A stretch of 64,000 bases of DNA from Diphasiastrum complanatum (lineage: Eukaryota; Streptophyta; Lycopodiopsida; Lycopodiales; Lycopodiaceae): contig CM055108.1 in the NCBI GenBank assembly GCA_029204225.1, positions 48,744,996 through 48,808,995 of the forward strand, given 5' to 3'. The translations under genes and the position numbers were made by a program. Shown piece after piece: positions 33,206-44,510 of this stretch. The notes beneath the pieces were generated by a model that ran no database searches, was not told the DNA's origin, and worked only from the letters and a program-made list of their open reading frames with translations. How positions within the stretch are numbered: position 1 is the stretch's first letter; each line of letters starts with the position of its first letter.

Positions 33206-36200
33206 CTATGAAGATTTGAGCATTGATCTTGATATAACTCCAAGATTAGATCTATGCTTGATGAAAGCACTTTTGCTCAAAGGCTTGGTGAGTAGATCGG
33301 CAATACAAGAGGACGAGTTGACATGCTCCAAATAGATTTCTCCTCCAATAAGCTTTTCTCTCACAAAATGGTGTGCCACTTCTATGTGCTTGCTTCTTGC
33401 ATGAAATATGGGATTATTGGCAAGAGCTTGGGCCGAGATGTTATCACACTTGATCATTGGTAGATCATCCTCTTTGATGCACTTTAGTTCCATTAATAAC
33501 CTCTTGATCCAAAGCACTTCTTTGGAAGTTGTAGTGAGTGCTTTGTACTCGGCCTCACATGAAGAGAGAGATATAGTATCTTGCTTTTTGGAAAGCCAAG
33601 ATATTAGATTGCCTCCAAGAAAGATAGTGTATGCACTAATAGACTTTCGATCCATCTTGTCACTTGCAAAGTCCGAATCCGAGTAGCCAATAATGGATAG
33701 ATCTTCACTTTTATAGAGTAGACCATAATCACAAGATGAAGATACATATCTTAGAATCCTCTTGGCCATCTTCCCATGATGGATCTTAGGATCTTGCATA
33801 AATTGACTCAATTTGTGCACACAAAAACTAAGATCGGGCCTAGTAATGGTAAGCCAAATCAAGGAGCCTACAAGACTCCTAAAAAGTGTGATGTCCTCAA
33901 AGGATCTTTCATCACCTTTATTAGGATCTTTTACAATTTGCTCCATTGGAGTATCTATGCTCTTAGAATTTTCCATATGGAATTTTTTCAACATAGAGCG
34001 AGCATATCTAGATTGGCATATAAAGACATGATTTTCATAAAAATCAATTTCTAGGCCTAGGATGTAATGTATCTCTCCTAGATCTTGCATTTTAAACTCA
34101 CATCCAAGTGCTAGCTTGGATTCATCAACTAGCTTGATACAACTTCCACAAAGAATAATGTCATCAACCTAAATTAGAAGAATGACAATATTGCTATCAA
34201 CAAACTTTAGATACATGGAAGGATCATAGTCACTAAGAGTAGATCCTAGTGAGATAAGAAAAGAGTTAAGTCTTGAATACCATGATCTTGGTGCTTGCTT
34301 GAGTCCATAAAGACTTTTGAAGAGCAAGCACACTTTGGACTCATCCTTGATGAATCCTTGAGGTTGTTCCATATAGATCTCCTCCTCAAGATAACCATTT
34401 AGAAAAGCATTGGATACATCTAATTGGAACACCTTCCACTTGAAAAAACAAGCAAGAGAAATAAGAATTCTTATTGTCACCATCTTTGCAACGGGTGCAA
34501 AGGTCTCCTCATAATCAAGACCATGGATTTGAGCAAATCCTTTGGCACATAATCTTGCTTTATGCTTGTTGATGGTGCCATCATGATTGAACTTGATTCG
34601 AAATACCCACTTGCAACCAATCACATGCTTGTTGGAAGGAGGATCCACAAGCTCCCAAGTATTGTTGGTGATCAATGCATCATACTCTTGCTTCATGGCA
34701 TCATACCACTCCTTGGTATTGAGTGCCTCTTGTACATTCTTTGGCTCTTCATGAGAGACATAAAAAACATAATTAGTGGAATCAAGATCCACTTGCTTGC
34801 CTTTGTCAACATATGAGAGCCTCTTAGGCTCGGATCTATCTCTCATGGATCTTCTTGGTGAAAAAATCCGAGGAGAGTCTTCTTCAAATCTTGACCCCAT
34901 CACATCATGATTGTCTTCAAAATCAATAATTGATGATGCATCCATAGATTTCTTGATCTCGGCCTCTTCAAATGATGAGTGTTGATCTTCATGAAAGACA
35001 ACATCTGTACTTTCAATAACTTGAGAAGTATAGAGTATAAAGACTCTATAGGCCTTCTTGGTGGATGAGTATCCAACCATGATCCCTTTGCATGCACTAG
35101 GATCTTCCTTCTTCCTTGTTTCCAAGGGAATATGGGAAAAGCATATGCATCCAAAAACTCTAAGGTGATCAACCTTAGGCTTCTTCAAAAATAAGATTTC
35201 ATATGGTGACTTTCCTCCAAGAGCTATATGTGGGAGCCTATTGCAAAGATAATTTGCACAATTAATGGCTTCTCCCCAAAAATATTTGGGCAAAGATGCC
35301 TCAATTCTCATAGATTTTGCACATTCACATAGAGATCTATTCTTTCTCTCGGCCACTCCATTTTGAGATGGAGAGTAGGCACAAGAAAACTCTCTTTTAA
35401 TGCCTTCAAGCTCACAAAAATCTTGAAATTTATTGGAGGTATATTCACCACCTCCATCACTTCTAAGAGCTTTAATCTTGAATGAGAATTGCTTCTCTAC
35501 ATAAGCTTTGAAAATAAGGAAATGATCAAACACCATAGATTTTGAAGCAAGAAGATATATCCAAGTGAATCTTGTGTAATCATCAATGAAAGTAACAAAA
35601 CAAGTGGCTCCTCCCTTGCTTGTAGTTGATGAGAAATGCACATCCGAGTGGATTAACTCCAAAGGATGCTTGCTTTTGATAGAAGATCTTGTAAATGGCT
35701 TTTTGTGAGATTTAGCAATAGCACAAGCCTCACAAGGCTTGATCTTCTTGGAGAATGACTTTGGCAAGCCAATAGCTTTGGATTCTTTGATCATAGAGAG
35801 CATGGATTTGTAGTTGGGATGTCCCAACCTCCTATGCCATAATTCCTCCATAGAGAGCTTGTTCACAAGAGCAACATTACAAGCATTCACATACTCATTT
35901 GGATCTAGTTTATAGATGCCACCAAATCTATATCCTAATGCAAGTATCTCATCATTCTTCTTGATAGTGCAAGTATCAACATTGAATTTTACATCAAGGC
36001 CATTATCAAGCAATTGGCCAACACTAATAAGATTCTTGGTAAGCTTAGGTACATAAAGAACTCTAGAGAGAGAAAGAACTTTAGAGGATGCAAGCTTCAA
36101 GGGAATGTTCCCTATGCCTTCAATAGGACATTCAAAATCATTTGCAGTGTATATTGATTTCTTCACTCTATCATAAGGTGCAATAGAAGAGAAAGAGTCC

Positions 36201-36289
36201 TTGGAGCTACACATATGTGAAGAGGCTCCACTATCAATATACCATAGACCGTCCTTCTTGAAAGGAGTAGATGAGAAACTAGAGACCAT
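33206..36289 (-). pseudogene. Element C pol: protease, integrase, reverse transcriptase, RNase H (one nonsense codon)
   Basis: From right to left: protease WYIDSGASSHM (near 36240); pre-integrase LWHRRLGHPNYKSM with CEAC, an intact HHCC finger; integrase core with HSDV, FIDDYTRF, RSDGGGEY and SPSQNGVAERKN (all three acidic catalytic residues present); hinge SPRRSM to WYDAMKQEY; RVT_2 with KARLCAKGF, FQLDVSNAFLNG and SLYGLKQAPRSWY. The 706-codon frame stops at 34169 with TAG exactly at the tyrosine codon of the catalytic Tyr-Val-Asp-Asp box; V-D-D-I-I follows in frame. The second frame (to 33206) has the RT end and complete RNase H (SCEAEY, SKHIEVAHHFVREK, ADLLTKPL). Apart from that codon the pol frame is open. 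Confidence 0.93.
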
Positions 36290-36770
36290 AAGAGATCCCT
36301 CTCCATCACTTGCAATAGTGTCTTCCTTCTCATTGGTAATATTGGCTTGCTTGAGTTGATTCTTCTTTTTGAAGCCATTGGTGGCATAATGACCTTTCTT
36401 GCCACATTAAAAGCACTTGATCTTCTTCTTTTTCTTGAGCTTGGATGATGAAGCATTAGAGGAATCATCTTCCTCCTCATCTTTGTCTTTGGATTTGACT
36501 TTGTCCTTGCTTGAGGATTGTTGATGTTGGTTCTTGCTCCTCTCTTTGTGCTTATCCTTGGCAAAGAGAGCTTTGCCATCATTATGAGTGAGAGAAAGCT
36601 TGTCCATCCTCAAGAGCTTGTACTCTTGTTTTGATTCTTCTGAAATTAGCACACTTTGGAGAGCCTCCAAACTTGGTAGCTCCAGGTCAGACCCAATCAA
36701 TGTCCTTTTGATCTCTTTTGATCCAAGATTGAACAAGATAGCTAGGAAAATGGGCCTTGACAACTTCTAG
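36290..36770 (-). pseudogene. Element C gag, C-terminal remnant
   Basis: The frame covers only the end of Gag (EALQSVLISEESKQEY), a Lys/Ser/Asp-rich linker and a zinc knuckle whose first Cys pair is interrupted by TAA (C-F-stop-C-G-K-K-G-H) and whose last Cys is Gly. About 200 residues of N-terminal Gag are absent because the primer-binding site follows almost directly. A functional capsid protein cannot be made from this copy. Confidence 0.85.
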
Positions 36771-36842
36771 CTCAAGAGTGATGAAAATTTTTCACTTAGA
36801 TGGATCAAAATGCATGGTAACCTTAGGTAGGATCTGTTACCA

Positions 36843-36984
36843 TGTTGAATTTCGCATGTGTGGAAATGCATAATTTGCCATCTATGCCAAATTTATTCCT
36901 ATCAACATCCTACACCTAGATGCTTGATGTAAAAAACATAAGACCCCTATATCTAACATAGATAATCTTTTTCAATTCTTCACA
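36843..36984 (-). repeat. 5' LTR of element C
   Basis: 142 bp, adjacent to the primer-binding site TGGTAACAGATCC at 36830-36842. Confidence 0.95.
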
Positions 36985-36989
36985 CCAAA
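36985..36989. repeat. Target site duplication CCAAA of element C, right copy
   Basis: Matches 33041-33045 directly before the left LTR. Confidence 0.95.
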
Positions 36990-38335
36990 TAGCTATAGTC
37001 TCTTTTATATGCCATCCTGAAGTAGAGCTTTAGAGGCTTAGAATGAGATCTTTGGATCTACAATCGGGTGAGTGTCATGTGTAGCATGGGTTTCGAGCCA
37101 ATGGGGAGAGGGTAAAACTAGTTATGGGAGTGAGAACCTAGGCTACTAAGGGTGTTACAAATCTTAGTGAGTGATCTAAACATGGAATAGAGCCTTGATT
37201 TGGAGAGATGTCTTTTTCTTTTTGTTATTTTTTTTTTCTCTTATGATTATCAAGGCATCAATGGCTCTAGATTATCTCCTCATGAGGTTGATCTTCCAAA
37301 TATATTAAAATGTCCTACCTATGGATCTATGATCTCTTCTTGGTAAATGTGGATCTAATACCTATTTTACTTGCATGTGGATCTTATGGATTTAGTTTCT
37401 AAAACTAGTTGTGGAAAATGCTTGTGCTAATGATTGAGCTTGAGTGTGATAACATGATTAACAAAAATAATATGGGTTTCGATGGGGAGAGGGTAAAACT
37501 TGTTATGGGAGTGAGAACCTAGGCTACTAAGAGTGTTACAAATCTTAGTGAGTGATCTAAACATGGAATAGAGCCTTGATTTGGAGAGATGTCTTCTTCT
37601 TTTCTTATTTTGTTTCTTTGTTTCTCTTATGATTATCAAGGCATCAATGGCTCTAGATTGTCTCCTCATGAGGTTGATCTTCTCAAGGGAGGTGAACAAT
37701 ATATTAAAAATTGATGTCCTATCTATGGATCTATAATCTCTTCTTGGTAAATGTGGATCTAATACCTATTTTACTTGCATGTGGATCTTATGGATTTAGT
37801 TTCTAAAACTAGTTGTGGAAAATGCTTGTGCTAATGATTGAGCTTGATAGCATGATTAACAAAAATAATATAAGCATTCCACATCCATCATAGATCACAT
37901 ACATATAGAACAGGAGGTCCTTCAACTAAGGAAGTAGGAAGAGGAGGAGATACTCTTTCTCTTTGTCAATCTCTATTCTTGCAAATGAAAGGGTCCTTAC
38001 AAAATGGTGTCACGTGTCCTTATATAGACAAGGCTAGGTTTAGGGTTTGATGGACCCAAAACCATGTGCCATAGCAACTTGAGTTTTTTAAAAACTTTAA
38101 TTTAAATACATTTTAACTACTTAGGTCCAATTTGGGCCCATTTGAGAGCTACTCTACCATTATTTCTTGTGCCTTTGGCTTGCAAGTACATTGTACCATT
38201 CATTGGTTTTTGACTTTACAATACTTGGTAGCTCTAATTATGCTTGCCAACTCGGCCACGATTTTCTTCATGTTTGTTGGGCACTTAGTGGTCCCCGTCA
38301 CTAAAAGTACTGATGGCTAAGCTTACCAAGTGGGC
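36990..38335 (-). mobile_element. Probable gypsy LTR region (minus strand), outer border unresolved
   Basis: It lies directly upstream, on the minus strand, of the gypsy-type primer-binding site that received elements B and C, where a 5' LTR is expected. A good TATA box, CTATATAAGGAC, is on the minus strand at about 38014-38025, about 1 kb from the primer-binding site. The region carries a tandem duplication (next entry). The outer end is not defined, and no coding potential is visible. An ordinary intergenic origin for part of it cannot be excluded. Confidence 0.45.
37086..37870. repeat. Tandem duplication, two units of about 385-400 bp
   Basis: Unit 1 runs from about 37086 to 37468 and unit 2 from about 37469 to 37870. 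Both begin TGGGTTTCGA.., contain GGGGAGAGGGTAAAACT, GAGAACCTAGGCTACTAAG, GATTATCAAGGCATCAATGG and CTTCTTGGTAAATGTGGATC, and end GATTAACAAAAATAATAT. Similarity is high, with small indels, so the duplication is recent relative to the surrounding relics. Confidence 0.9.
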
Positions 38336-38748
38336 CCTGCCAGAGTACACTATTGTACAAGTAGAGTAGTAAGTGCGAGGGCACTAGCTTCCTATGTGTA
38401 TAAGCCCAACACAATGAGCACAAAATGCTAGTCTTGTAGAACTTGTAGAATTAGGATTAAGTGACTAGGGGCTTAAAACTCTAAAATGACATAAGAGGCC
38501 CTAAGTCAAGTTGTTAATAAAAAAGCTAAAATGGCCCAAATTAGAACTCACATAAGTGCTTTCTTAGAACCACTAGATTTGTTTTGTGTTAGTTTAAACG
38601 GCTTGGATTAGGATCCTTGCCATTGTAATTAACCAATAGGAGAAAGGGGTGAGGGCCTTCCCCATCCATAAAAGGGCACCCTTTGTACCATATTTTCATG
38701 TTCAATAGGAGGAGGAGATTATGTCCAATTGTGACTCGAACATCCTTG

Positions 38749-38750
<2 letters not shown>
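38336..38750. other. Non-coding interval
   Basis: No gene or repeat recognised between the gypsy LTR-like region and the CT microsatellite. Confidence 0.4.

Positions 38751-38752
<2 letters not shown>

Positions 38753-38827
<75 letters not shown>
38753..38827. repeat. Long (CT)n microsatellite
   Basis: About 37 uninterrupted CT units. Frames through it encode only alternating Ser-Leu and are artefacts. Confidence 0.97.
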
Positions 38828-38830
<3 letters not shown>

Positions 38831-40570
38831 TTTTTGTATCTTGTGTTGCTTTTCTTTTGCTACTTCTTTCTATTTGCATGTTGTTTTGATTATTTCTAAG
38901 AGAGTAGACAGGATGTAAGCACCTCCCCCATTGTAATCTATTCTTGCTCTTCTTGCTTGTGGTTAAAGTAGGGTGGTTAGTTAGATGTGGTTAATCTAGG
39001 TGTGGTTAGAGTAGGTTTTGCAAGCTAACTTCACAAGGGAAGCACTATTCCCTTGGGAACGAATCTACGTGTGGCCACTACAATGTTAAAATATGGTTGT
39101 GAGATGTCAGGCTTTTTGTTACCTCATTGGCTGGTCTACTACTTGTCGACTTTCCATGGTGGTACTACTCCTGGTAGATATGAGTTTTAAAGCTCCCTTT
39201 GATAGTCTTTTGTCGATGCTCTCCATAGTTTAGGGATTGCAATGTCATAATTGATTATTTTTGTACGATTTTTTATAGTTGAAATTTTGTTAGAAGATTG
39301 CATGGAAATCGGATAAAATCAAGTCTGGATTATATTCAATAGTTCTACAAAATATATCATAGTAGACGAATGGGTGCCAAACAAAAAAAAAAATTCTAGC
39401 ACATTGCTCACTAGTGAGCAATGCTCCAATAGTCATCTGAAATGGCAAGGCTAACATATTTCATTTGTAGTCCTTTTTCTAATAATAAATGTCTTTGTCA
39501 TATTTTGTCCATTATTTGTGTTTCTGTATTCTTGCCATTCACGCTATGTTTGAGATTGTTGTAGAGTTCTATATAGTTTTGGCAAATAAATTTTATTTCT
39601 ATTGGATGCTCACACAAATAGCTCAAATGTTATGGGTCTCATATCATGAGACTCTTTGTTACCTTTGCTATATGAAATGGTTATGTACTTGAATACCTTT
39701 TTACTTGAACAATAATAAGAAGCGAGAAGTAAGCTATAGTTCTTTACTTGGCTCTGAGTAGAAAAACTGTTCTTATTCTATATTTTGTGCAAAAATATTT
39801 TGTGAAAAGATGTGGGGAGCATCTAATCATTTTGAATTTGGAGAGATTTAGTAGAAGTTGATGGCAATCAAAATCAAGCTCTAAGATAAATTAAAAAAAT
39901 GTATGGTAGTCTTGCTTGTCAATGAGCAATGCTATCAAGAAACCTTTTTTTTTTTTTTGCCCTGTTGACCTCTTTGTAACTCAAGCCAATAAGGAATGTC
40001 ATCCAAAGTTTCATTGGTCTCAAATTCAAGCCCCCTTAGAAATCAAGATGTAATAAAGAATGTAAGGCCTTAGTTCTCTATTTGTCTAAAATTTGATGCA
40101 AGTTACCTTCTAAAAGAATTTTCATTGGCTACCAGAAAAATTTGATTTTGATGCATCCACTAAGAATTTTTCATTCTAATTTTGATTTCAGTAAATTACA
40201 TGGCATACCAAAAAAAAGGATTGCAAAACCAAGGTAGTTCAAAATTTTCTAGGAAGCTTGAAAATATATATATCTAATAGTGTACTTAATATATATCTAA
40301 TAGTGTACTAATCATTTAGATTGGTAAGTTTTAAGGAAAATTTTGCTTCCCAGACAAAAACACCTGTTGGATAGAAAAGCTAATAGAAAAGCTGACCTGA
40401 AATAGGTGAACTCTTTTAAAGTTGACTAAGTAAGAGCTTAATCATGTGGTTAGGAAAACATTTTCCTATGTATATATAAAGCATTTATGTTTTCACATTT
40501 GTTGCATTTTTTTCATTGATGTTTGCTTTCTATGCAATATCATTTGATCTCATCTATTGATAAATGGCAA
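38828..40570. other. Non-coding interval
   Basis: No gene found. A 22-bp direct duplication (AATATATATCTAATAGTGTACT type) lies at about 40262-40310, and GTGGTTA-type motifs recur at 38965-39015. Confidence 0.45.
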
Positions 40571-40574
40571 GGTG

Positions 40575-41010
40575 TTCGATACATGCATTCAAAGTTACCC
40601 TTTTAAGTGCTGATAAAAATCACCAAAACAGGAAATATCATATATCAGTGTATAATACCATGATTTTAAGAATTCTTTTTTGGTTTGTCTACTTTAAAAA
40701 GTATTATATGACTATAGAAACATGTCTCTCAAATTTGTTTCGATTTTGAGTTATGTAGAGATAGATATGTGCATCTACAATTACCCATGTCAAGTGCTGA
40801 AAAGTATTGAAAATTGTTGAAAGGTGCTAGAAAGTTTCAGCTCTTTTGGAGGTGCTTTTTAGAACTCTTTCTTTGGCTGTCTACTTTCAATCTTTTATGC
40901 CATAGAAACACATCTATAAAAAAAATTTAAATCTGGAGTCCTATAGAGATATATACGTGCACCTAAAGTTACCCATGTGAAGTGCTAAAAAGTGCTAAAA
41001 ATTGAAGTTT
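40575..41010. repeat. Diverged tandem repeat, period about 187 bp
   Basis: The block (GTGCATCTA)CAA.GTTACCC.T.T.AAGTGCT recurs with TTACCC at 40595, 40781 and 40969, i.e. spacings of 186 and 188 bp. Between them, CTTT..TTGTCTACTTT and ATAGAAACA also recur in order. The third unit is incomplete. Confidence 0.7.
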
Positions 41011-44000
41011 TTTGGGGGCAAATTGCCATCTATTGAGAGAGAGAAAATTTAAGTCTTCCAATAACACAATGAAATTTCAATCATTTGAAAATGGCATGTT
41101 ATGTCTTGTCAAGTGACCAAGGATTTTATGCGCACTTTTGTGCATGCACACACAATAATGTGCTGAAAACAACTCTAGTGTTAATGACCACAAAATATAT
41201 TCTTCTCCACAAATGATTATATTCAAAAAACAATCAACAATCAACATGTGTATGGAATAGATGTTGTACATTTCTACTCAAAAAACAAGGTACAATCTAG
41301 TTTACCTACAAGAGCCATATGTTGGCAAGTCATGAATCATCCATAATAAATTCCTCTTAGCATCAATATTGTTTCCTCTATATTATCCTCAAATACATCA
41401 TAAGATTATACGCCATTCCACGATCACACAATTCTTCTACAACAACCTACTAGTTATGTAAACTTCAAAAGTTAAATAATGGAGATGAAGTTGAACCCTT
41501 GTAAAAGTGAATACATACATATTAACTTTAACTTTTTTAGAGCTCAACAAAGGACTATAATCAATATAATAGATTCATCCCTTTTGTGATAAATTTTCAA
41601 TTTCCTGCTTGACTCATTTTTCATAGTTATGATTCATTTGATAATACTATATCAAATCAACTTAGCATTGATAGTAAGATCTATCATATGCTGATATATT
41701 TCCTTTGAAGCACCCTTGAATTCTTTGTAGCTCATACTAGATATTTCTTTATAAGACACAAAGAGCTCTAGGGATTTTTCCAAGAATAGGAGTCTTTTAT
41801 GGATGAACAATTTTAGGATCTCGTTTTGTACCCAAATTGATAATAGGACTTCTTTGAGATTTTCAAATGCCTCATGAGATGGTCTAGCACTTAGAATGCA
41901 AAACCCCTCCATAACATTAAAGAATTTTGCTAGTCATTTCATATCACGATCTTCATTAGTTTCTTGTTTTTGACCCTCCAATTTGACCATATCAGTTGAT
42001 ATGATATTGGTCAAATTTGCTTCCCCTGCATTATCTCAATCACCCCTTGGTAATGGACAACATGGTTCATCAACTCATTCTTAGTGAAATTCATGATGTG
42101 AAAAATGAATACATGTCTTTTGTAACCCAATCCATTGTTGTTTGTCACATCCACTCATCTTATTGAATTTTACCTTGGTTTTTGTCACAACCAAAGCTTT
42201 GATAGACATTGTTCTTAAAAACATTGCCCTTTTTCTTTGGGTAAGTAAACATTCTCTACTCCGTTGTTCTATTTGCACCTCCGTTTTTCTAACAAGGAGA
42301 ACTAGGCTTCTCCAATCCATGCATGAAGAATCATTCATTGGTACATCTTCTGTTATATCTATTGTATACAAATAGTGAAAATACTATATGATACAATATG
42401 TTGTCCAATCAGCTTCGGTCCCCACCTGTAAGGACCTAGTCCTTACTCTTTGTTCTCTTCTAAACTATGAGGAAACCTTTCTTTTTGCTTTCAACTTTGT
42501 GAGCTTTATGCATTTTTTGTTAAATTTTACTTAGCATGATCCTTACAAGTGCACCCAGATGGGTTCTCAAACTCTTTATTATTGACACACTCCATTTTAT
42601 ACTTGCAAGCCTTGAATCAATAGCCACTTTTCAACATGCACATGTCATTTATAGGCCTATGCACTATTGAGCAAGTGGATTATCCTCCTCCTCACCAATT
42701 TTTTTACTATGAACGATGAACACATTAGCTTGATGGAGTCCCTAAAATTAGTATTAGATATGGCCTTCTCCATAAAAACAACAGAGACGTCTTTTGTTGG
42801 TCCACTACACTTATTAATGCTCCTTTTTCCTTTCCCCTTCTACATACTCAGCACTTGCTCTCCCACTTTTTAAGATTTTTGAATCAACAATGGGACAACC
42901 ACCTTCTACATGTCACAAATGTTTTACTAGAATTTGATCAATTCTTAATGGCAAGCAGCTCAAATACCTTACTTGCCACATTCTCGCAATGTTCTTGCCT
43001 CTTTGTGCAATATGGCATTTCCTTTCAACTTATGTGCCCCTTTTGCTAACTACAAGAGTAAATCAGTGCACATATCTTCTATTACTATCAATAGAACCTA
43101 TGGATTAAACTTCAAACTCTTCTTCGTAATCAATTGGTAAAACCCTCTTTTTGAATGGATTCTCTACCTTACTTCATTAAAAAAGTTGCTCTTCAAGGGT
43201 TGGCATCCAAGCATACATTCTACTCTTTGGCTTTAATTTTGTTGATAGCTCAAAACTAATAAGTTTTTGTGAGGCTTTCACTTAGGTACAACGTAATCAT
43301 GTTTTAGGTATGCTTTTGAATCGACATATCAAATAACTTTTCAAAGTGAGCTAAGGCTACCATCTCCCTACATGGTGTGCAAAAGATGACCCTTTATGGT
43401 TTCATGTTGCTATTTAGCACTTGTTGCGAGCTCCTTGGATCCATTATGTCATTATGTTTTCTATGTTAGTCGCTAAACTCTATTGGGAACCATCTGACAT
43501 GAGATAGTCCAACTAAGTTCACGTATTGTCGCTATGGATTTTATTGAGAATATAATTATTCTTGCATAGGTCAATGTTTTTATGCTAGTCTAATTAAGCT
43601 AGAGATGCATACAAAATTCCTAATAAAAAAGAGATGGTGTGTAGGGGTGGATTCTAAAAGCTCATGCAAGCCTCAAGAACATAGAAGTTAATATTGCAAG
43701 CACACATGTCTTAACTTGCCTCAACAAATGGGTAAAAGTAATGATTTGAAATGTTAAGGGGAGGCATGTAGACATATGAAGAGGAAGGAGTTGGTAAGGC
43801 CCAAAGAATATTAAGAGCACACAAATTTTAACCATTATTATGTTACTACTCGAATGGGGAATCATGGAAGTGCCAATTGTTGATTAGGAATAGAGCTTTC
43901 ATGCATGGATTACATTTAATCTTAGTTCCTCACACTTGGTTTGAAGTTCATTATGACTTGAAATTAAGTGTTGATTCCTAGACATTGAAACTATAATCTT

Positions 44001-44040
44001 CTCTACATGTTTAAATACAAGAGAAAAGAAATAGAACTCA
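41011..44040. other. Interval without a confident gene
   Basis: Short minus-strand frames at 41652-41912, 42081-42371 and near 42540-42640 might be pieces of one decayed protein; the last has a Cys-rich peptide (KACKYKMECVNNKEFE, then SGCTCKDH). I cannot assign a family and stops separate the pieces. Plus-strand frames at 42667-43049 look like their shadows. Confidence 0.35.
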
Positions 44041-44070
44041 ATTTAGTATGGATGTGGTTTCTATTGGGGG

Positions 44071-44179
44071 GGAAGGCCCTGTCTGAGGGCCTTCCTTGCT
44101 GGGAGGGCCCTCGCCCGAGGGAGGGAGCCCGAGGCCAGGCCCCGACCAGCAAGGAAGGCCTGAGAACTTCAGGCCTTCC
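44071..44179. repeat. GC-rich cluster of overlapping hairpins
   Basis: Three perfect inverted repeats overlap: GGAAGGCCC at 44071-44079 with GGGCCTTCC at 44087-44095; a 15-bp pair at 44088-44102 with 44146-44160; and an 11-bp pair at 44153-44163 with 44169-44179 (loop of 5). The arms reuse the same GGCCTTCC core, so alternative folds are possible. The G+C content is far above the surrounding DNA. Confidence 0.85.
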
Positions 44180-44224
44180 CCTGCGTAATGCCATTGTGCG
44201 AAGGTTTTTTTTTTATTTAATTTT

Positions 44225-44510
44225 TTTTCCTGGCCGTACAGTGCTGCTGTACACGTGGACTAGTTTTTTCTTTTCGGTTTTTTTGGGCCGTACAACCGCA
44301 CGCGTGGACAGTTTTTTTTTTTTTTGGGCAAACTCTTTTACATTTGTGGTGGAATGTGGATGTGGACAGCCAATGACGGGCTGCCACATAGCACATGCAC
44401 ATTCCACCGGAGAGAGGAGAGAGAACATGCATTCCGTAGAGAGAGAACATGCATTCCACCTTAGAGAGGAGAGAGACATGCATTCCATAGAGAGAGAATG
44501 ACAGATTCAT
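44225..44510. repeat. Minisatellite-like region with GAGA tracts and four CATGCA motifs
   Basis: GGCCGTACA...CGTGGAC occurs twice (about 44232 and 44287) separated by T-runs. It is followed by three units of ACATGCATTCC plus GAGAGA tracts; CATGCA occurs at 44394, 44426, 44448 and 44477. CATGCA is the RY motif bound by plant B3-domain factors, but here it may simply be part of the repeat unit. A Ser/Arg-Glu-like frame on the plus strand is a repeat artefact. Confidence 0.65.

Larger units (their letters stand above)
33046..36984 (-). mobile_element. Element C: copia retrotransposon with 142-bp LTRs, 3.94 kb
   Basis: LTRs at 33046-33187 and 36843-36984 are both 142 bp, with ends TGTTGAATTTC and AATTCTTCACA on the plus strand. 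Perfect target duplications CCAAA flank it (33041-33045 and 36985-36989). The primer-binding site TGGTAACAGATCC lies at 36830-36842 and the polypurine tract TTTTTTAGGAGGAG at 33188-33201, both on the minus strand. The interior has a nearly open pol but Gag is truncated: only about 70 bp separate the primer-binding site from the C-terminal third of Gag. Its LTR tip TGTGAAGAATTG is shared with elements A and B. Confidence 0.95.

Noticed and set aside
38683-38918. Overlapping frames rich in alternating Ser-Leu
   Set aside because: They are translations of the CT microsatellite.
44007-44510. 164-codon plus-strand frame and two long minus-strand frames
   Set aside because: They translate the hairpin cluster, T-runs and minisatellite; all strands are open because of repeat composition.
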